Numbered from the stretch's first letter, positions 1 through 7,567 are shown. The stretch: 13,231 nucleotides of DNA from Flavobacteriales bacterium UBA4660 (GCA_002405435.1 DHLU01000031.1:8035-21265), one strand, 5' to 3'. The notes: generated from the sequence alone by a model not told the origin. Translations and numbers: made by a program.

Positions 1-2745
1 CCGGTCATCGACATGCAGGCCGGATATTATCCTTCAGCCATCTCCGTGGAGATTACCTCTCCGGAAGCGGGTGCATTGATTTATTACACGCTTGACGGTT
101 CAAGTCCGGCCAATGGCTCAACGCCCTACACAGGTCCGATTGACATTGATACCACCACTCCGCTTCGCGCCATCGCCTATTCGCCTGACCCCAACGTATT
201 GCCAAGTTTCGTGACCACGAATACCTTCTTTTTCGGCGAAGACAACCACACCATTCCCATCGCGGCCATCACGGGTCCTACGCTTTCTGATGGTGCCTGG
301 GCAGGCGACGAAATGACCCACATTGAGTTTTTTAATCAGAATGGTGCCTTTCAGGCAGAAGCTTTCGGCGATTCCAACGAGCACGGCAATGACTCCAATG
401 CCTACGACCAGCGTGGCTTTGACTACATCACCCGCGATGCCTTGGGTTACGACCATGTCGTAAATCTTCCGATTTTTCATCACAGCGACCGGCCCAGTTA
501 CGAGCGCCTGATCTTCAAGGCTGCGGCCAACGATAATTATCCTTTCTCCGGCGGCGCACACATCCGCGATTCCTATGTGCATGAACTCGGAGTGCTGGGT
601 GACCTGCACACCGACTCGAGAAAAACCGAATCCTATATCGTCTACATCAATGGCGAATACTGGGGTGTCTATGAGGCCCGCGAGAAGGTGGACGACATCG
701 ACTTTACCGATTACTATTTCGACCAGCCGGAAGGATATGTTGATTTTCTCAAGACCTGGGGAGGCACCTGGGCCGATTACGGCGACGGAGCCGACTGGTA
801 TGACCTGGTGGATTTTATTACCAACAACGACATGGCGGTCGATGCCAATTATGACTATGTGCTCACGGAGTATAATACCCTCAGCCTCATCGACTATTTC
901 ATCCTGAACTCCTATTGCGTAACCACTGACTGGCTCAACTGGAACACCGCCTGGTGGCGCGGCCGCCATCCGGAAGGAGATGCCAAACGCTGGCGCTATG
1001 CGCTGTGGGATAACGATGCTACCTTCGGCCACTATGTCAATTACACCGGGGTTCCCGATACCAGTCCGCAGGCTGATCCGTGCGACCCTGATGGACTGGG
1101 TGATGTCGGCGGACAAGGGCACGTGCCGGTGCTGAATGCACTGTTCGACAATGAGAATTTCTTCGCTGACTACGTGCAGCGCTATGCGGCGCTGTCCAAT
1201 ACCGTTTTCTCCTGCGAACAAATGATCGGTATCCTCGACAGCATGATCAATGTGATTGATCCCGAAATGCACCGCCAGGTCGAACGCTGGGGAGGTTCCT
1301 ACGATGGATGGCAGGGAAGCGTGCAAACCCTGCGTGATTTTATTGAGGCCCGTTGCGCCGATGAAATCATCGGGGGGCTTGAAGACTGTTACGATGTGAC
1401 GGCTTACACGCTGACCGTGCTTATCGAAGGCATCGGACTGGTAGAAGTGAATACGGTTCCCATTAACCAAAACGATGTACCCTGGTCTGGCATATTCTTC
1501 GGAGGCCTGCCCATCGATCTCATCATCCCGGGCAGTGAATGTGGTTCCTTCGCCGGATGGGAAATCATCTCCGGCGATGCCACCATTGAAAATGCCAATA
1601 CCGATGAGGCCATACTGGTGATGAACGGCGATGTAACCATACAGGCCACCTTCGTGGAAGCCACAGACGTCGTGACTGTGGTTACTGACGTTTTCCCGCC
1701 CGGAGCAGGTACCATCAACCTCAACGGGGTGGAGCAGGCGATCTATCCGCAAACCAATGCCTTTACCCTGGGTGATTTTCAAGACCTGGTTGTGGCACCT
1801 TCAGATATTTGGTACACCTTCAACCACTGGGAGGCCAACAGCACCATCTTTAATCCCAATGAAGAATCAGCCACCGTTGGATTCAGTTCCTGTATCTCTG
1901 ATACCATCATAGCCGTATTTGACGTAACTCCGCACTTCCCGCTCACCGTTGATGTATTTCCCGCGGGTGCAGGCACCATCACCATGAACGGCACGCCACT
2001 GCCCTCTTACCCCTATACAGAGGTGCTGGAGGGAGAACTCAACTACAACTTCACGACGGTGCCCGTGGATGAGTGGTCAGGATTCGACCACTGGGAAATC
2101 AACAACCATGTGCTTAGTCCGGATGAATTCGATACCAACGTATTCTTCACATTGACCGAGCAGGATACCCTGATTGCCGTGTACGAACTTATCGAACACT
2201 ATGCCTACACGGTAATCGTAAACCCGCCTTACGCCGGAACCGTCAATTTCAACAACAACCTCTCTACCATGAGCGAGGTGACGGTGGAACTCGGGGTAAA
2301 TGATCCAATCACCTTTAATGCCTATCCCGAAGACTTCTGGAATTTTGTCAAGTGGGAATCGTTCAACCATATTCCAATGCCCACCTGGACAGACAGACAG
2401 GTCCAATACCAGTTTACCGAAGGGGATACCATCGTCGCCCATTTTGACAAGGAACCCTTTGCTGTGTATGTGCCCAATTCTTTTTCACCCAACAACGACG
2501 GTGTAAATGATTACTGGCTCCCTATAGGCAATGCCATTGATGTGGAGACCTATGAACTCATGGTCTTCAGCCGCTGGGGGGACAAGGTATTTGAATCCAC
2601 TGACCCAGAAAAAGGATGGGACGGATCCCATACCGGAAATGGTTACTACAGCAACAACGATATATACCTCTTCAGGCTGCGCGTCAGGTCTGTACATGAT
2701 GCGGAGTTTGAAGAAATCACGGGACATATCACGGTCTTCAGATAG
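1..2745 (+). CDS. Secreted CotH-domain protein with T9SS type-B C-terminal sorting domain (5' partial)
   Basis: The reading frame is open from base 1, so the true start lies upstream; the ATG at 13 is internal. Residues are counted from base 1. Domain order: a chitobiase/hexosaminidase C-terminal-like domain (about 1-70, with YYTLDGS and YTGP), a CotH domain (about 95-455), four InlB-type repeats of about 85 residues (about 469-817), and a gliding-motility-associated domain (about 820-914, with PNSFSPNNDGVND and RWGDKVF). CotH hallmarks are NGEYWGVYEAREKVD near 217 and the kinase-like DNDATFG near 337. CotH proteins are atypical protein kinases in spore coats and some secreted bacterial proteins; the substrate here is unknown. 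The last domain is the known type-B signal for export by the type IX secretion system, so the protein should be released or attached at the cell surface. The architecture is clear; activity is inferred. Confidence 0.93.
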   Translation, partial: PVIDMQAGYYPSAISVEITSPEAGALIYYTLDGSSPANGSTPYTGPIDIDTTTPLRAIAYSPDPNVLPSFVTTNTFFFGEDNHTIPIAAITGPTLSDGAWAGDEMTHIEFFNQNGAFQAEAFGDSNEHGNDSNAYDQRGFDYITRDALGYDHVVNLPIFHHSDRPSYERLIFKAAANDNYPFSGGAHIRDSYVHELGVLGDLHTDSRKTESYIVYINGEYWGVYEAREKVDDIDFTDYYFDQPEGYVDFLKTWGGTWADYGDGADWYDLVDFITNNDMAVDANYDYVLTEYNTLSLIDYFILNSYCVTTDWLNWNTAWWRGRHPEGDAKRWRYALWDNDATFGHYVNYTGVPDTSPQADPCDPDGLGDVGGQGHVPVLNALFDNENFFADYVQRYAALSNTVFSCEQMIGILDSMINVIDPEMHRQVERWGGSYDGWQGSVQTLRDFIEARCADEIIGGLEDCYDVTAYTLTVLIEGIGLVEVNTVPINQNDVPWSGIFFGGLPIDLIIPGSECGSFAGWEIISGDATIENANTDEAILVMNGDVTIQATFVEATDVVTVVTDVFPPGAGTINLNGVEQAIYPQTNAFTLGDFQDLVVAPSDIWYTFNHWEANSTIFNPNEESATVGFSSCISDTIIAVFDVTPHFPLTVDVFPAGAGTITMNGTPLPSYPYTEVLEGELNYNFTTVPVDEWSGFDHWEINNHVLSPDEFDTNVFFTLTEQDTLIAVYELIEHYAYTVIVNPPYAGTVNFNNNLSTMSEVTVELGVNDPITFNAYPEDFWNFVKWESFNHIPMPTWTDRQVQYQFTEGDTIVAHFDKEPFAVYVPNSFSPNNDGVNDYWLPIGNAIDVETYELMVFSRWGDKVFESTDPEKGWDGSHTGNGYYSNNDIYLFRLRVRSVHDAEFEEITGHITVFR
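1405..2451 (+). repeat. Four tandem InlB-B-like protein repeats inside the CotH protein
   Basis: The translated protein holds four consecutive units of about 83-88 residues. Each begins with a hydrophobic TLTV/LTVDV-type strand and a GxGxI/V element, has a conserved aromatic 'F..W' core (FAGWE, FNHWE, FDHWE, FVKWE), and closes with a strand such as TIIAVFD, TLIAVYE or TIVAHFD. This matches the divergent InlB B-repeat fold of secreted surface proteins. The units are clearly related in protein but diverged in DNA, so they are old duplications. Confidence 0.75.
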
Positions 2746-2765
2746 TCACTTGTGAAAAAATACCG

Positions 2766-2795
2766 AAAGGGCGGAGTCAATTCCGCCCTTTTTTT
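2766..2795 (+). terminator. Intrinsic terminator after the CotH gene
   Basis: A perfect 10-bp stem (AAAGGGCGGA pairing with TCCGCCCTTT) with a 6-base loop is followed by a run of seven T. It starts 20 bases after the CotH stop codon. It should end the upstream transcript, yet the next start codon lies only 9 bases past the T run. Confidence 0.9.
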
Positions 2796-2803
2796 GTTTC
2801 TCA

Positions 2804-3700
2804 ATGCGAATGCATGAAACCCCTGAGGGCCGGATCCGCCGGAATGCTGACCCTGCATCTGCAGGCATCTGGTACATGGTGGGTTCGGTGGCTTGTTTTG
2901 CCGTGGTGAATGCCTGTGCCAAAACACTCGGTCATATCCCCGTCCACGAACTCGTTTTTTTCAGGTCGCTCGTAGTGCTGGCCGTTTCTGCCGCCATCAT
3001 GCACAGAAAACGTATTTCATTTTTCGGAAACAACCGCAGCTGGCTGCTGGTGCGGGGGCTGACGGGACTGGTAGCCCTCTTTTTGTTTTTTGAAACTATC
3101 AGGCATATGCCGCTAGCATCGGCCAGCACCATTCAATACCTGTCGCCGGTATTCACTGTGCTTGCCGCCATAAGTATCAACAAGCAAAAACCCCGAAACA
3201 TCCAGTGGCTGCTTTTTCTCGTTTCGCTGGCGGGCGTGGCCATTATGAAAGGTTTTGATACGCGAATCAGCACACCGTGCCTGATCACGGGGGTGGTGTC
3301 TGCGGCCCTCGCGGGTCTAGCCTACAATGCCGTCATTCGCTGCAAAGACACTGACCACCCGATGACTATTGTCGTGTACTTTCCCATGATCGCCGTACCT
3401 GTCATGGGTACCTGGTGCCTGTTTGACTGGGTGACCCCGGCGCCGGGCGACTGGTGGATTCTCATCACCATGGGGTTGTTTACCGTCATGGCGCAATACC
3501 TCGTGACCGTAGCGCTGCACAGTGATGTAGCCAGCAAAATCACGCCGTGGAACTACACCGGCGCCATATTCGCCCTGCTGCTCGGCTATTTTATCTTCAA
3601 TGAAACGGTAAACCTGATGACGGTACTGGGCATGGCGCTGGTGGTGTCGGGCGTGGTGCTCAATGCACGGATAAAAATCCGCGATACGGCGGCTACCTGA
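2804..3700 (+). CDS. EamA/DMT-superfamily transporter
   Basis: A 298-residue, very hydrophobic protein of the size and layout of ten-helix EamA (drug/metabolite transporter) proteins: two similar five-helix halves, about residues 21-155 and 160-293. Typical signs are the first helix ending in a lysine (NACAK), an early conserved arginine after a short loop (FFRSLVV), the segment LASASTIQYLSPVFTVLAA at the end of the first half, and WNYTGAIFALLLGYFIFNE in the second. It sits in the inner membrane and probably exports a small metabolite; the substrate cannot be read from sequence. The start is the ATG at 2804, with a second ATG at 2810; a later Met at 2876 would cut into helix 1. The 3' end overlaps the convergent neighbour by 8 bases. 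Confidence 0.9.
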   Translation: MRMHETPEGRIRRNADPASAGIWYMVGSVACFAVVNACAKTLGHIPVHELVFFRSLVVLAVSAAIMHRKRISFFGNNRSWLLVRGLTGLVALFLFFETIRHMPLASASTIQYLSPVFTVLAAISINKQKPRNIQWLLFLVSLAGVAIMKGFDTRISTPCLITGVVSAALAGLAYNAVIRCKDTDHPMTIVVYFPMIAVPVMGTWCLFDWVTPAPGDWWILITMGLFTVMAQYLVTVALHSDVASKITPWNYTGAIFALLLGYFIFNETVNLMTVLGMALVVSGVVLNARIKIRDTAAT

Positions 3701-4706
3701 ATTCGTCTATCACCAGTACCACCCTGAGGACGCCGAGGTGATAGAGCACACCCGAACGGTAGTCATGACTCAGTTCGAGATTGGCAGGCACGTTGAGGTG
3801 ATGCGCCGGCGCGACTTCAAGTATGTAGTGCGTAGACGTCTCGGCATCGCATGCGCCAATAAGCATGTGGCCGTGCTCCAACTCCCTGATCACAAGAAAT
3901 GCCGGGAATTTCAGCAGGTCATCGAAGGGCGCATCCAGAAATGGAATGACGAAGTGCGGATAAATCCGCCGCTGCGGATCAAACCCTCGTTCCCTGAGCG
4001 AAGTTTCAAGTGCCGCCATCATGCTGCGAAAACGGGTGCCCAGCGTATCGGTTGGAGCCGCATCGGCATAGCGCCTCCAGGCCTTGCGCTCGTCCATCCA
4101 CTCATAGTGGCCCAGACTCATCTTGTAGTTGAAACGCGGTGAGCCGTCAAGCACATAGCCGGGATAGTAATAATCCATGTTCATCTCCGCGGCCAGGTTC
4201 ACCTCCAGCAGCATGGTGTAGATACCCAGGCTGGAAGAGGCGTAATCAGGATCGCAAATGGCCAGCAGGCTTGCCACCGAATGGGAGGTGATGTCGAAAA
4301 AACTCGCGGCAATGGCCTGGGGGCCGTCGTATACAATAAACTGAAGGGTGCTGAAAATTCTGTGGTCAAAAGCCCTGCAGAAAATATCTTCCAGCGAGGC
4401 GTGAATGAAGCCGTTGAACCGGCTCTTCTGCTTGGCGTACAAGGCCTCCAGTTCGGGCGTCACAACGGCCGGACCTTTAACCACCCTGAAACGCCGGCCA
4501 TTCTTGCGCAGCAGCTTGAGGTGACTGTCGCGAAAATTGAATTCCCTCAGCGGTAGCCGCACATTGATGACCGAATGTACGGTCTGCTCCATACAAACAA
4601 GTTCCATGCGGTAGAGCAGAGAAGAACCCCTGAACCAACCCTTTGATAAAAAGAGGTTGTAGTCTGAGGGCTTTAACTTTTCCGGGAGGTAGGTTTGAAC
4701 GAGCAC
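3693..4706 (-). CDS. Arginyl-tRNA--protein transferase (ATE/Bpt)-like protein with GNAT-type fold
   Basis: A 337-residue protein resembling bacterial aminoacyl-tRNA-protein transferases, which move an amino acid from tRNA to protein N termini (N-degron pathway). It shows the early GWFR element (residues 23-26), a single Cys-Met-Glu where the family's N-terminal domain has a Cys cluster, the GNAT-like core around CDPDY and SSSLGIYTMLLEV (about 151-170), and the typical YYYPGYVLDGSPRFNYK segment (about 179-195). The region after about 225 I do not recognise. The start is GTG at 4706: in frame there is a stop at 4716-4718, GWFR must be included, and the next Met (residue 34) is too late. It is transcribed away from the arsenosugar operon. 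Loss of most of the Cys cluster leaves room for another substrate or activity. Confidence 0.82.
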   Translation of the reverse strand: MLVQTYLPEKLKPSDYNLFLSKGWFRGSSLLYRMELVCMEQTVHSVINVRLPLREFNFRDSHLKLLRKNGRRFRVVKGPAVVTPELEALYAKQKSRFNGFIHASLEDIFCRAFDHRIFSTLQFIVYDGPQAIAASFFDITSHSVASLLAICDPDYASSSLGIYTMLLEVNLAAEMNMDYYYPGYVLDGSPRFNYKMSLGHYEWMDERKAWRRYADAAPTDTLGTRFRSMMAALETSLRERGFDPQRRIYPHFVIPFLDAPFDDLLKFPAFLVIRELEHGHMLIGACDAETSTHYILEVAPAHHLNVPANLELSHDYRSGVLYHLGVLRVVLVIDEFR

Positions 4707-4709
4707 AGT

Positions 4710-4728
4710 CCAAATCTATCAGATTTGG
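4710..4728. repeat. Perfect 8-bp inverted repeat over the -7 box
   Basis: CCAAATCT (4710-4717), a 3-base spacer, and AGATTTGG (4721-4728) form a perfect palindrome. One arm contains most of the -7 box of the ATE-like promoter. It could be an operator, or partly a by-product of the promoter sequence; the second arm is not needed for a promoter. Confidence 0.6.
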
Positions 4729-4741
4729 CCGCTTATCCAAA
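4711..4741 (-). promoter_or_regulatory. Bacteroidota-type promoter of the ATE-like gene
   Basis: Read on the minus strand, TTTG (4741-4738), exactly 19 bases, then TAGATTTG (4718-4711) match the Bacteroidota -33/-7 consensus TTTG-N19-TAnnTTTG without mismatch. An A9/T9 tract flanks the -33 box. The -7 box ends only 4 bases before the GTG start codon, so transcription should begin at or next to that codon. Confidence 0.7.
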
Positions 4742-4908
4742 AAAAAATAATCGGGAAGTATCGCACCCAGGCTTCGCATGGCGTGCATTTTTACGCGCCG
4801 CGGTATGGCGCACACGCCGGAACGGCGCCTGGCCCAAGCGGACCGCTCCGAATGCCGGGTTTGGTCCACTTTAGCCCGTTACGGCACGGGGTGGCAGGTT
4901 CGTGGCGT

Positions 4909-4916
4909 TAAATTTG
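4909..4916 (+). promoter_or_regulatory. Possible -7 element upstream of the DUF547 gene and arsenosugar operon
   Basis: TAAATTTG matches the Bacteroidota -7 consensus TAnnTTTG and lies 15 bases before the ATG at 4932. I see no TTTG at the expected -33 position (about 4886-4889), so this is half a promoter at best. If used, the leader would be only about 10 bases. Confidence 0.35.
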
Positions 4917-4931
4917 CCCTAAGGCACCCCC

Positions 4932-5654
4932 ATGAAAGCTTTCCTCATCAGCCTCATCCTCTCCGGTATAACAGCCGTTGCCGCTGCTCAGCCGGGCAGC
5001 CAGCCTTTCAAACCCGATTACCTGCTCTACGGGGAGGTGCTGCAGCGTCATGTGGATGACAGGGGGCGCGTCAATTATGCCGCCTTGAAAGCAGACAAGG
5101 ATTTTCCCGTCGTGCTGAAAAGCATGAGCCTCATGCACCCCAATGCGCGTTGGTCAAGGGAAGAGCAGATGAGTTTCTGGATCAATACCTACAACATGTT
5201 TGTGCTTAAACTCATCTGTGACCATTATCCCATTGGTTCTGTGAAGGACATACCCGATGCCTTTACCCGGGAATTTGTGAAAATCGGCGTACATAATTAT
5301 TCACTCGATTACATCGAGAAGGAAATGCTGATGAAGAAATTTACATGGCCCGAAATTCATTTTGCCATTAACTGCGGCGCGGTATCGTGTCCGCCCCTTC
5401 AAAATACACCCATACGGCCGGAAGGACTCGAGCAGCAACTCAGGGCACTGGCCAGGTCTTTTATCAATAATCCCCATTTCAACACGCTTACTGAAAAAAA
5501 GGTGGAGGTTTCGCGAATTTTCGAATGGTATGCCAGCGACTTCGCACCCTCAGGTAGCATCACCGACTACCTCAGGGCACAGAGCGCTACGCAGTACCCA
5601 GACAAAGTGAAGGTCGAGTACAAAAACTACGACTGGTCACTCAACGCGCAATGA
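4932..5654 (+). CDS. Exported DUF547-domain protein
   Basis: 240 residues. An N-terminal signal peptide (short Lys start, hydrophobic residues 4-18, likely cleavage after AVAAA) is followed by a full DUF547 domain. Family marks are FWINTYNMFVLKLI (82-95), LDYIEKEML (125-133), HFAINCGAVSCPPL (143-156) and SRIFEWYASDF. DUF547 has no settled biochemical role; the invariant Cys/His pattern in HFAINC..SCPPL hints at a catalytic or metal site, but that is inference. Export to the periplasm is expected. The next gene follows after 34 bases in the same direction, so it is probably the first gene of the arsenosugar operon or an adjacent unit. Start: ATG at 4932, directly before the signal peptide. Confidence 0.9.
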   Translation: MKAFLISLILSGITAVAAAQPGSQPFKPDYLLYGEVLQRHVDDRGRVNYAALKADKDFPVVLKSMSLMHPNARWSREEQMSFWINTYNMFVLKLICDHYPIGSVKDIPDAFTREFVKIGVHNYSLDYIEKEMLMKKFTWPEIHFAINCGAVSCPPLQNTPIRPEGLEQQLRALARSFINNPHFNTLTEKKVEVSRIFEWYASDFAPSGSITDYLRAQSATQYPDKVKVEYKNYDWSLNAQ

Positions 5655-5688
5655 ACCGGTATTACCCAACACCTAAAATCAGCCCGCC

Positions 5689-6024
5689 ATGGATTCACAT
5701 TATTACAACCCCAAAGACCTCGGTAAATTCGGTCAGATCGCTGACTGGGACAAACCGCTGGCAGACAAGTTCTTCGAATGGTACGGGGCCGTGTTCGAAG
5801 AGGGCGCCCTTACGGCCCGGGAAAAAGCACTGATTGCACTGGCGGTAGCCCATACGGTTCAATGTCCTTATTGCATAGATGCCTATGCCTCCGACTGCCT
5901 GCAGCGGGGTGTGAGCAATGAGCAGATGATGGAAGCCCTGCATGTTGCCGCAGCCATACGCGGCGGTGCAAGCCTTGTGCACGGCGTGCAGATGATGAAT
6001 AAGGTTCAGAAACTTTCCATGTAG
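5689..6024 (+). CDS. Arsenosugar biosynthesis-associated peroxidase-like protein (CMD/AhpD family)
   Basis: 111 residues, a complete small carboxymuconolactone decarboxylase-family protein. The redox motif CPYC lies at 59-62, in the context AVAHTVQCPYCIDAY, followed by EALHVAAAIRGGASLVHGVQMMN (82-104). This resembles the AhpD-like subfamily found next to ArsS in arsenosugar clusters. A thiol-peroxidase or thiol-relay role in the cytoplasm is inferred from the CxxC; its exact part in arsenosugar formation is not established. There is no signal peptide. Its stop codon shares one base with the GTG start of ArsS, which supports co-translation. Confidence 0.93.
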   Translation: MDSHYYNPKDLGKFGQIADWDKPLADKFFEWYGAVFEEGALTAREKALIALAVAHTVQCPYCIDAYASDCLQRGVSNEQMMEALHVAAAIRGGASLVHGVQMMNKVQKLSM

Positions 6025-7064
6025 TGAGCAAGAGCCTTATGGCCAGGCGCGCGCCGCTGGCTAATACCGAATACCAGCGGGCACTGCTGGCAGACAATCC
6101 CGGCATTCCTGATTTCGAGGAACAACTGAAGTCCTGTGGCCTGTTTCCTTTAAAACCGGCCGCACTGGAAATTTTTCAGGTGAATATCGGGTACATGTGC
6201 AACCAGCTATGCGCACACTGCCATGTAGATGCCGGACCTGACCGCACGGAAATGATGACGCGTCAAACGATGGAACAGTGCCTGCGGGCATTGCAGCACG
6301 CCGATGTCACCACCCTGGACATCACAGGAGGTGCGCCCGAAATGCACCCCGACTTCCGCTGGTTTGTATCCCGCGCGGCCGAGACGGGTGTGAAGGAAAT
6401 CATGCTCCGTTCTAACCTGACCATCATCGTAGCGAACAAAAAATACAACGATTTGCCCGGGTTTTTTGCCGCAAACCGGGTGAGGGTCATCAGTTCGCTT
6501 CCCTATTTCCAACGCGACCGCACCGACCGGCAAAGGGGAGAAGGGGTTTTTGACAAAAGCATAGAAGCGCTCGCGCTGTTGAATGCGCAGGGTTATGGTA
6601 TGCCCGGTAAGTCGCTCGTGCTTGATCTGGTGTACAACCCTGCAGGCGCATTTTTACCCGGACCACAGGCTGCACTTGAAAAGGAATTCAGGGCAAGACT
6701 CCTCGACCCCTATGGCATCCATTTCACCCGACTGCTCGCCCTCACCAATCTACCCATCAGCCGCTTTCTGGAATACCTGGTCGCCACTGATAACCTCGAC
6801 GATTATATGCAATTGCTGGTCTCATCATTTAACCCCACTGCCGTTCATGGCGTAATGTGCCGAAACACGGTAAGCGTCGCGTGGGACGGGTCGTTGTACG
6901 ACTGCGACTTCAACCAGATGCTCAGGCTGCGTCCCGAAATGTGTGCCGGTCATGTTGCGGGTTTCGATGCAGTAGCGTGGAACCAAAGAACCATTGCGCT
7001 GGCCAGGCATTGTTTCGGTTGTACAGCCGGAGCCGGCTCCAGTTGCCAGGGATCGACATCATGA
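6024..7064 (+). CDS. arsS: Arsenosugar biosynthesis radical SAM protein ArsS
   Basis: 346 residues, normal for the family. The radical SAM iron-sulfur motif CxxxCxxC is at Cys59, Cys63 and Cys66, followed by HVDAGPDRTE; TGGAPEMHP at 101-109 is the SAM-binding glycine-rich strand. The C-terminal half holds the family's Cys-rich region: Cys279, Cys294 (YDCDFNQM) and HCFGCTAGAGSSC (329-341), probably auxiliary cluster ligands. ArsS is known to transfer a 5'-deoxyadenosyl group from SAM to dimethylarsenic, giving the arsenosugar precursor. Start GTG at 6024 overlaps the previous stop; ATG at 6039 (MARRAPLANTEYQ) is an equally good choice and costs only five residues. The 3' end overlaps the rhodanese gene as ATGA. 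Confidence 0.95.
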   Translation: MSKSLMARRAPLANTEYQRALLADNPGIPDFEEQLKSCGLFPLKPAALEIFQVNIGYMCNQLCAHCHVDAGPDRTEMMTRQTMEQCLRALQHADVTTLDITGGAPEMHPDFRWFVSRAAETGVKEIMLRSNLTIIVANKKYNDLPGFFAANRVRVISSLPYFQRDRTDRQRGEGVFDKSIEALALLNAQGYGMPGKSLVLDLVYNPAGAFLPGPQAALEKEFRARLLDPYGIHFTRLLALTNLPISRFLEYLVATDNLDDYMQLLVSSFNPTAVHGVMCRNTVSVAWDGSLYDCDFNQMLRLRPEMCAGHVAGFDAVAWNQRTIALARHCFGCTAGAGSSCQGSTS

Positions 7065-7567
7065 CTATCCGGCCGGCATACCGTGTAGCCGACGCACGCG
7101 GGCTTGTCCTCGTCGCAGTCTTCTTCGCACTGGTCGCCTGCGGGTACGGGACCTTTGCCGAAATGGCCGACGACATGGCAGCCGGTGCCGCGCCGGTAGT
7201 GTATGGGAATGAAATTCCTGCCGGTGTAGTCTTCCTCGATGCACGCAGCAAAGAAGAGTACAGCGTGTCACACATTCCCGGTGCCCGTTATGCCGGTTAT
7301 GACGACTTTGACCTTTCTGTATGCGATGGAGTAAACCGCGACAGTCAGGTGGTGGTGTATTGCGCAGTGGGCTACCGGAGTGCACGTATTGCCGAAAAAC
7401 TTCAGCACCTCGGCTTTACCAGGGTGATGAACCTGTGGGGAGGTATTTTTCATTGGGCCAACGAAGGCCGTCCGCTCGAAGGCCCCTCAGGTGCCACTGC
7501 ACGCATTCATCCCTACAGCGGCGCCTGGGAGAAATGGATTTACCGCGGATTACCGGCCTATGAGTGA
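7061..7567 (+). CDS. Rhodanese-like lipoprotein of the arsenosugar operon
   Basis: 168 residues from the ATG at 7061; the frame is open further upstream, but that part is a shadow of arsS. The N terminus is a lipoprotein signal: Arg residues, a hydrophobic stretch and the lipobox LVAC with Cys27 followed by Gly. The mature part is one rhodanese domain: FLDARSKEEY (58-67), HIPGARYAGY, and the catalytic loop with Cys101 in YCAVGYRSARIAEKL, then GF..V.NLWGGIFHW. Rhodaneses carry sulfane sulfur on the loop Cys. It should sit on the periplasmic side of a membrane. It is coupled to arsS by ATGA and overlaps the glycosyltransferase gene by 8 bases. A sulfur-handling role for arsenicals is inference; redox or cyanide-type sulfur transfer is an alternative. 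Confidence 0.9.
   Translation: MTIRPAYRVADARGLVLVAVFFALVACGYGTFAEMADDMAAGAAPVVYGNEIPAGVVFLDARSKEEYSVSHIPGARYAGYDDFDLSVCDGVNRDSQVVVYCAVGYRSARIAEKLQHLGFTRVMNLWGGIFHWANEGRPLEGPSGATARIHPYSGAWEKWIYRGLPAYE

Noticed and set aside
118..1782. Long minus-strand open frame (554 codons) opposite the CotH gene
   Set aside because: The plus-strand frame has clear CotH, repeat and sorting domains; the antisense product matches no family and reflects GC-biased codon use.
2852..2865. Perfect 6-2-6 palindrome CCTGCA-TC-TGCAGG
   Set aside because: It lies inside the transporter coding sequence, has a 2-base loop, and no promoter or partner site is nearby; likely chance.
3738..4142. Plus-strand open frame opposite the ATE-like gene
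   Set aside because: It has no recognisable domain, while the minus strand encodes conserved family motifs over the same bases.
4477..4869. Minus-strand frame reaching upstream of the ATE-like GTG, possible longer or frameshifted N terminus
   Set aside because: It is in another frame, Arg-rich with no conserved motif, and the perfect promoter lies inside it; the GTG at 4706 already gives the expected N terminus.
4741..4931. tRNA or other RNA gene in the GC-rich part of the divergent intergenic region
   Set aside because: No cloverleaf, T-loop or terminator could be built from the sequence.
6857..7060. Upstream extension of the rhodanese frame by 68 codons
   Set aside because: It is a shadow of arsS; the ATG at 7061 gives an ideal lipoprotein signal and ATGA coupling.
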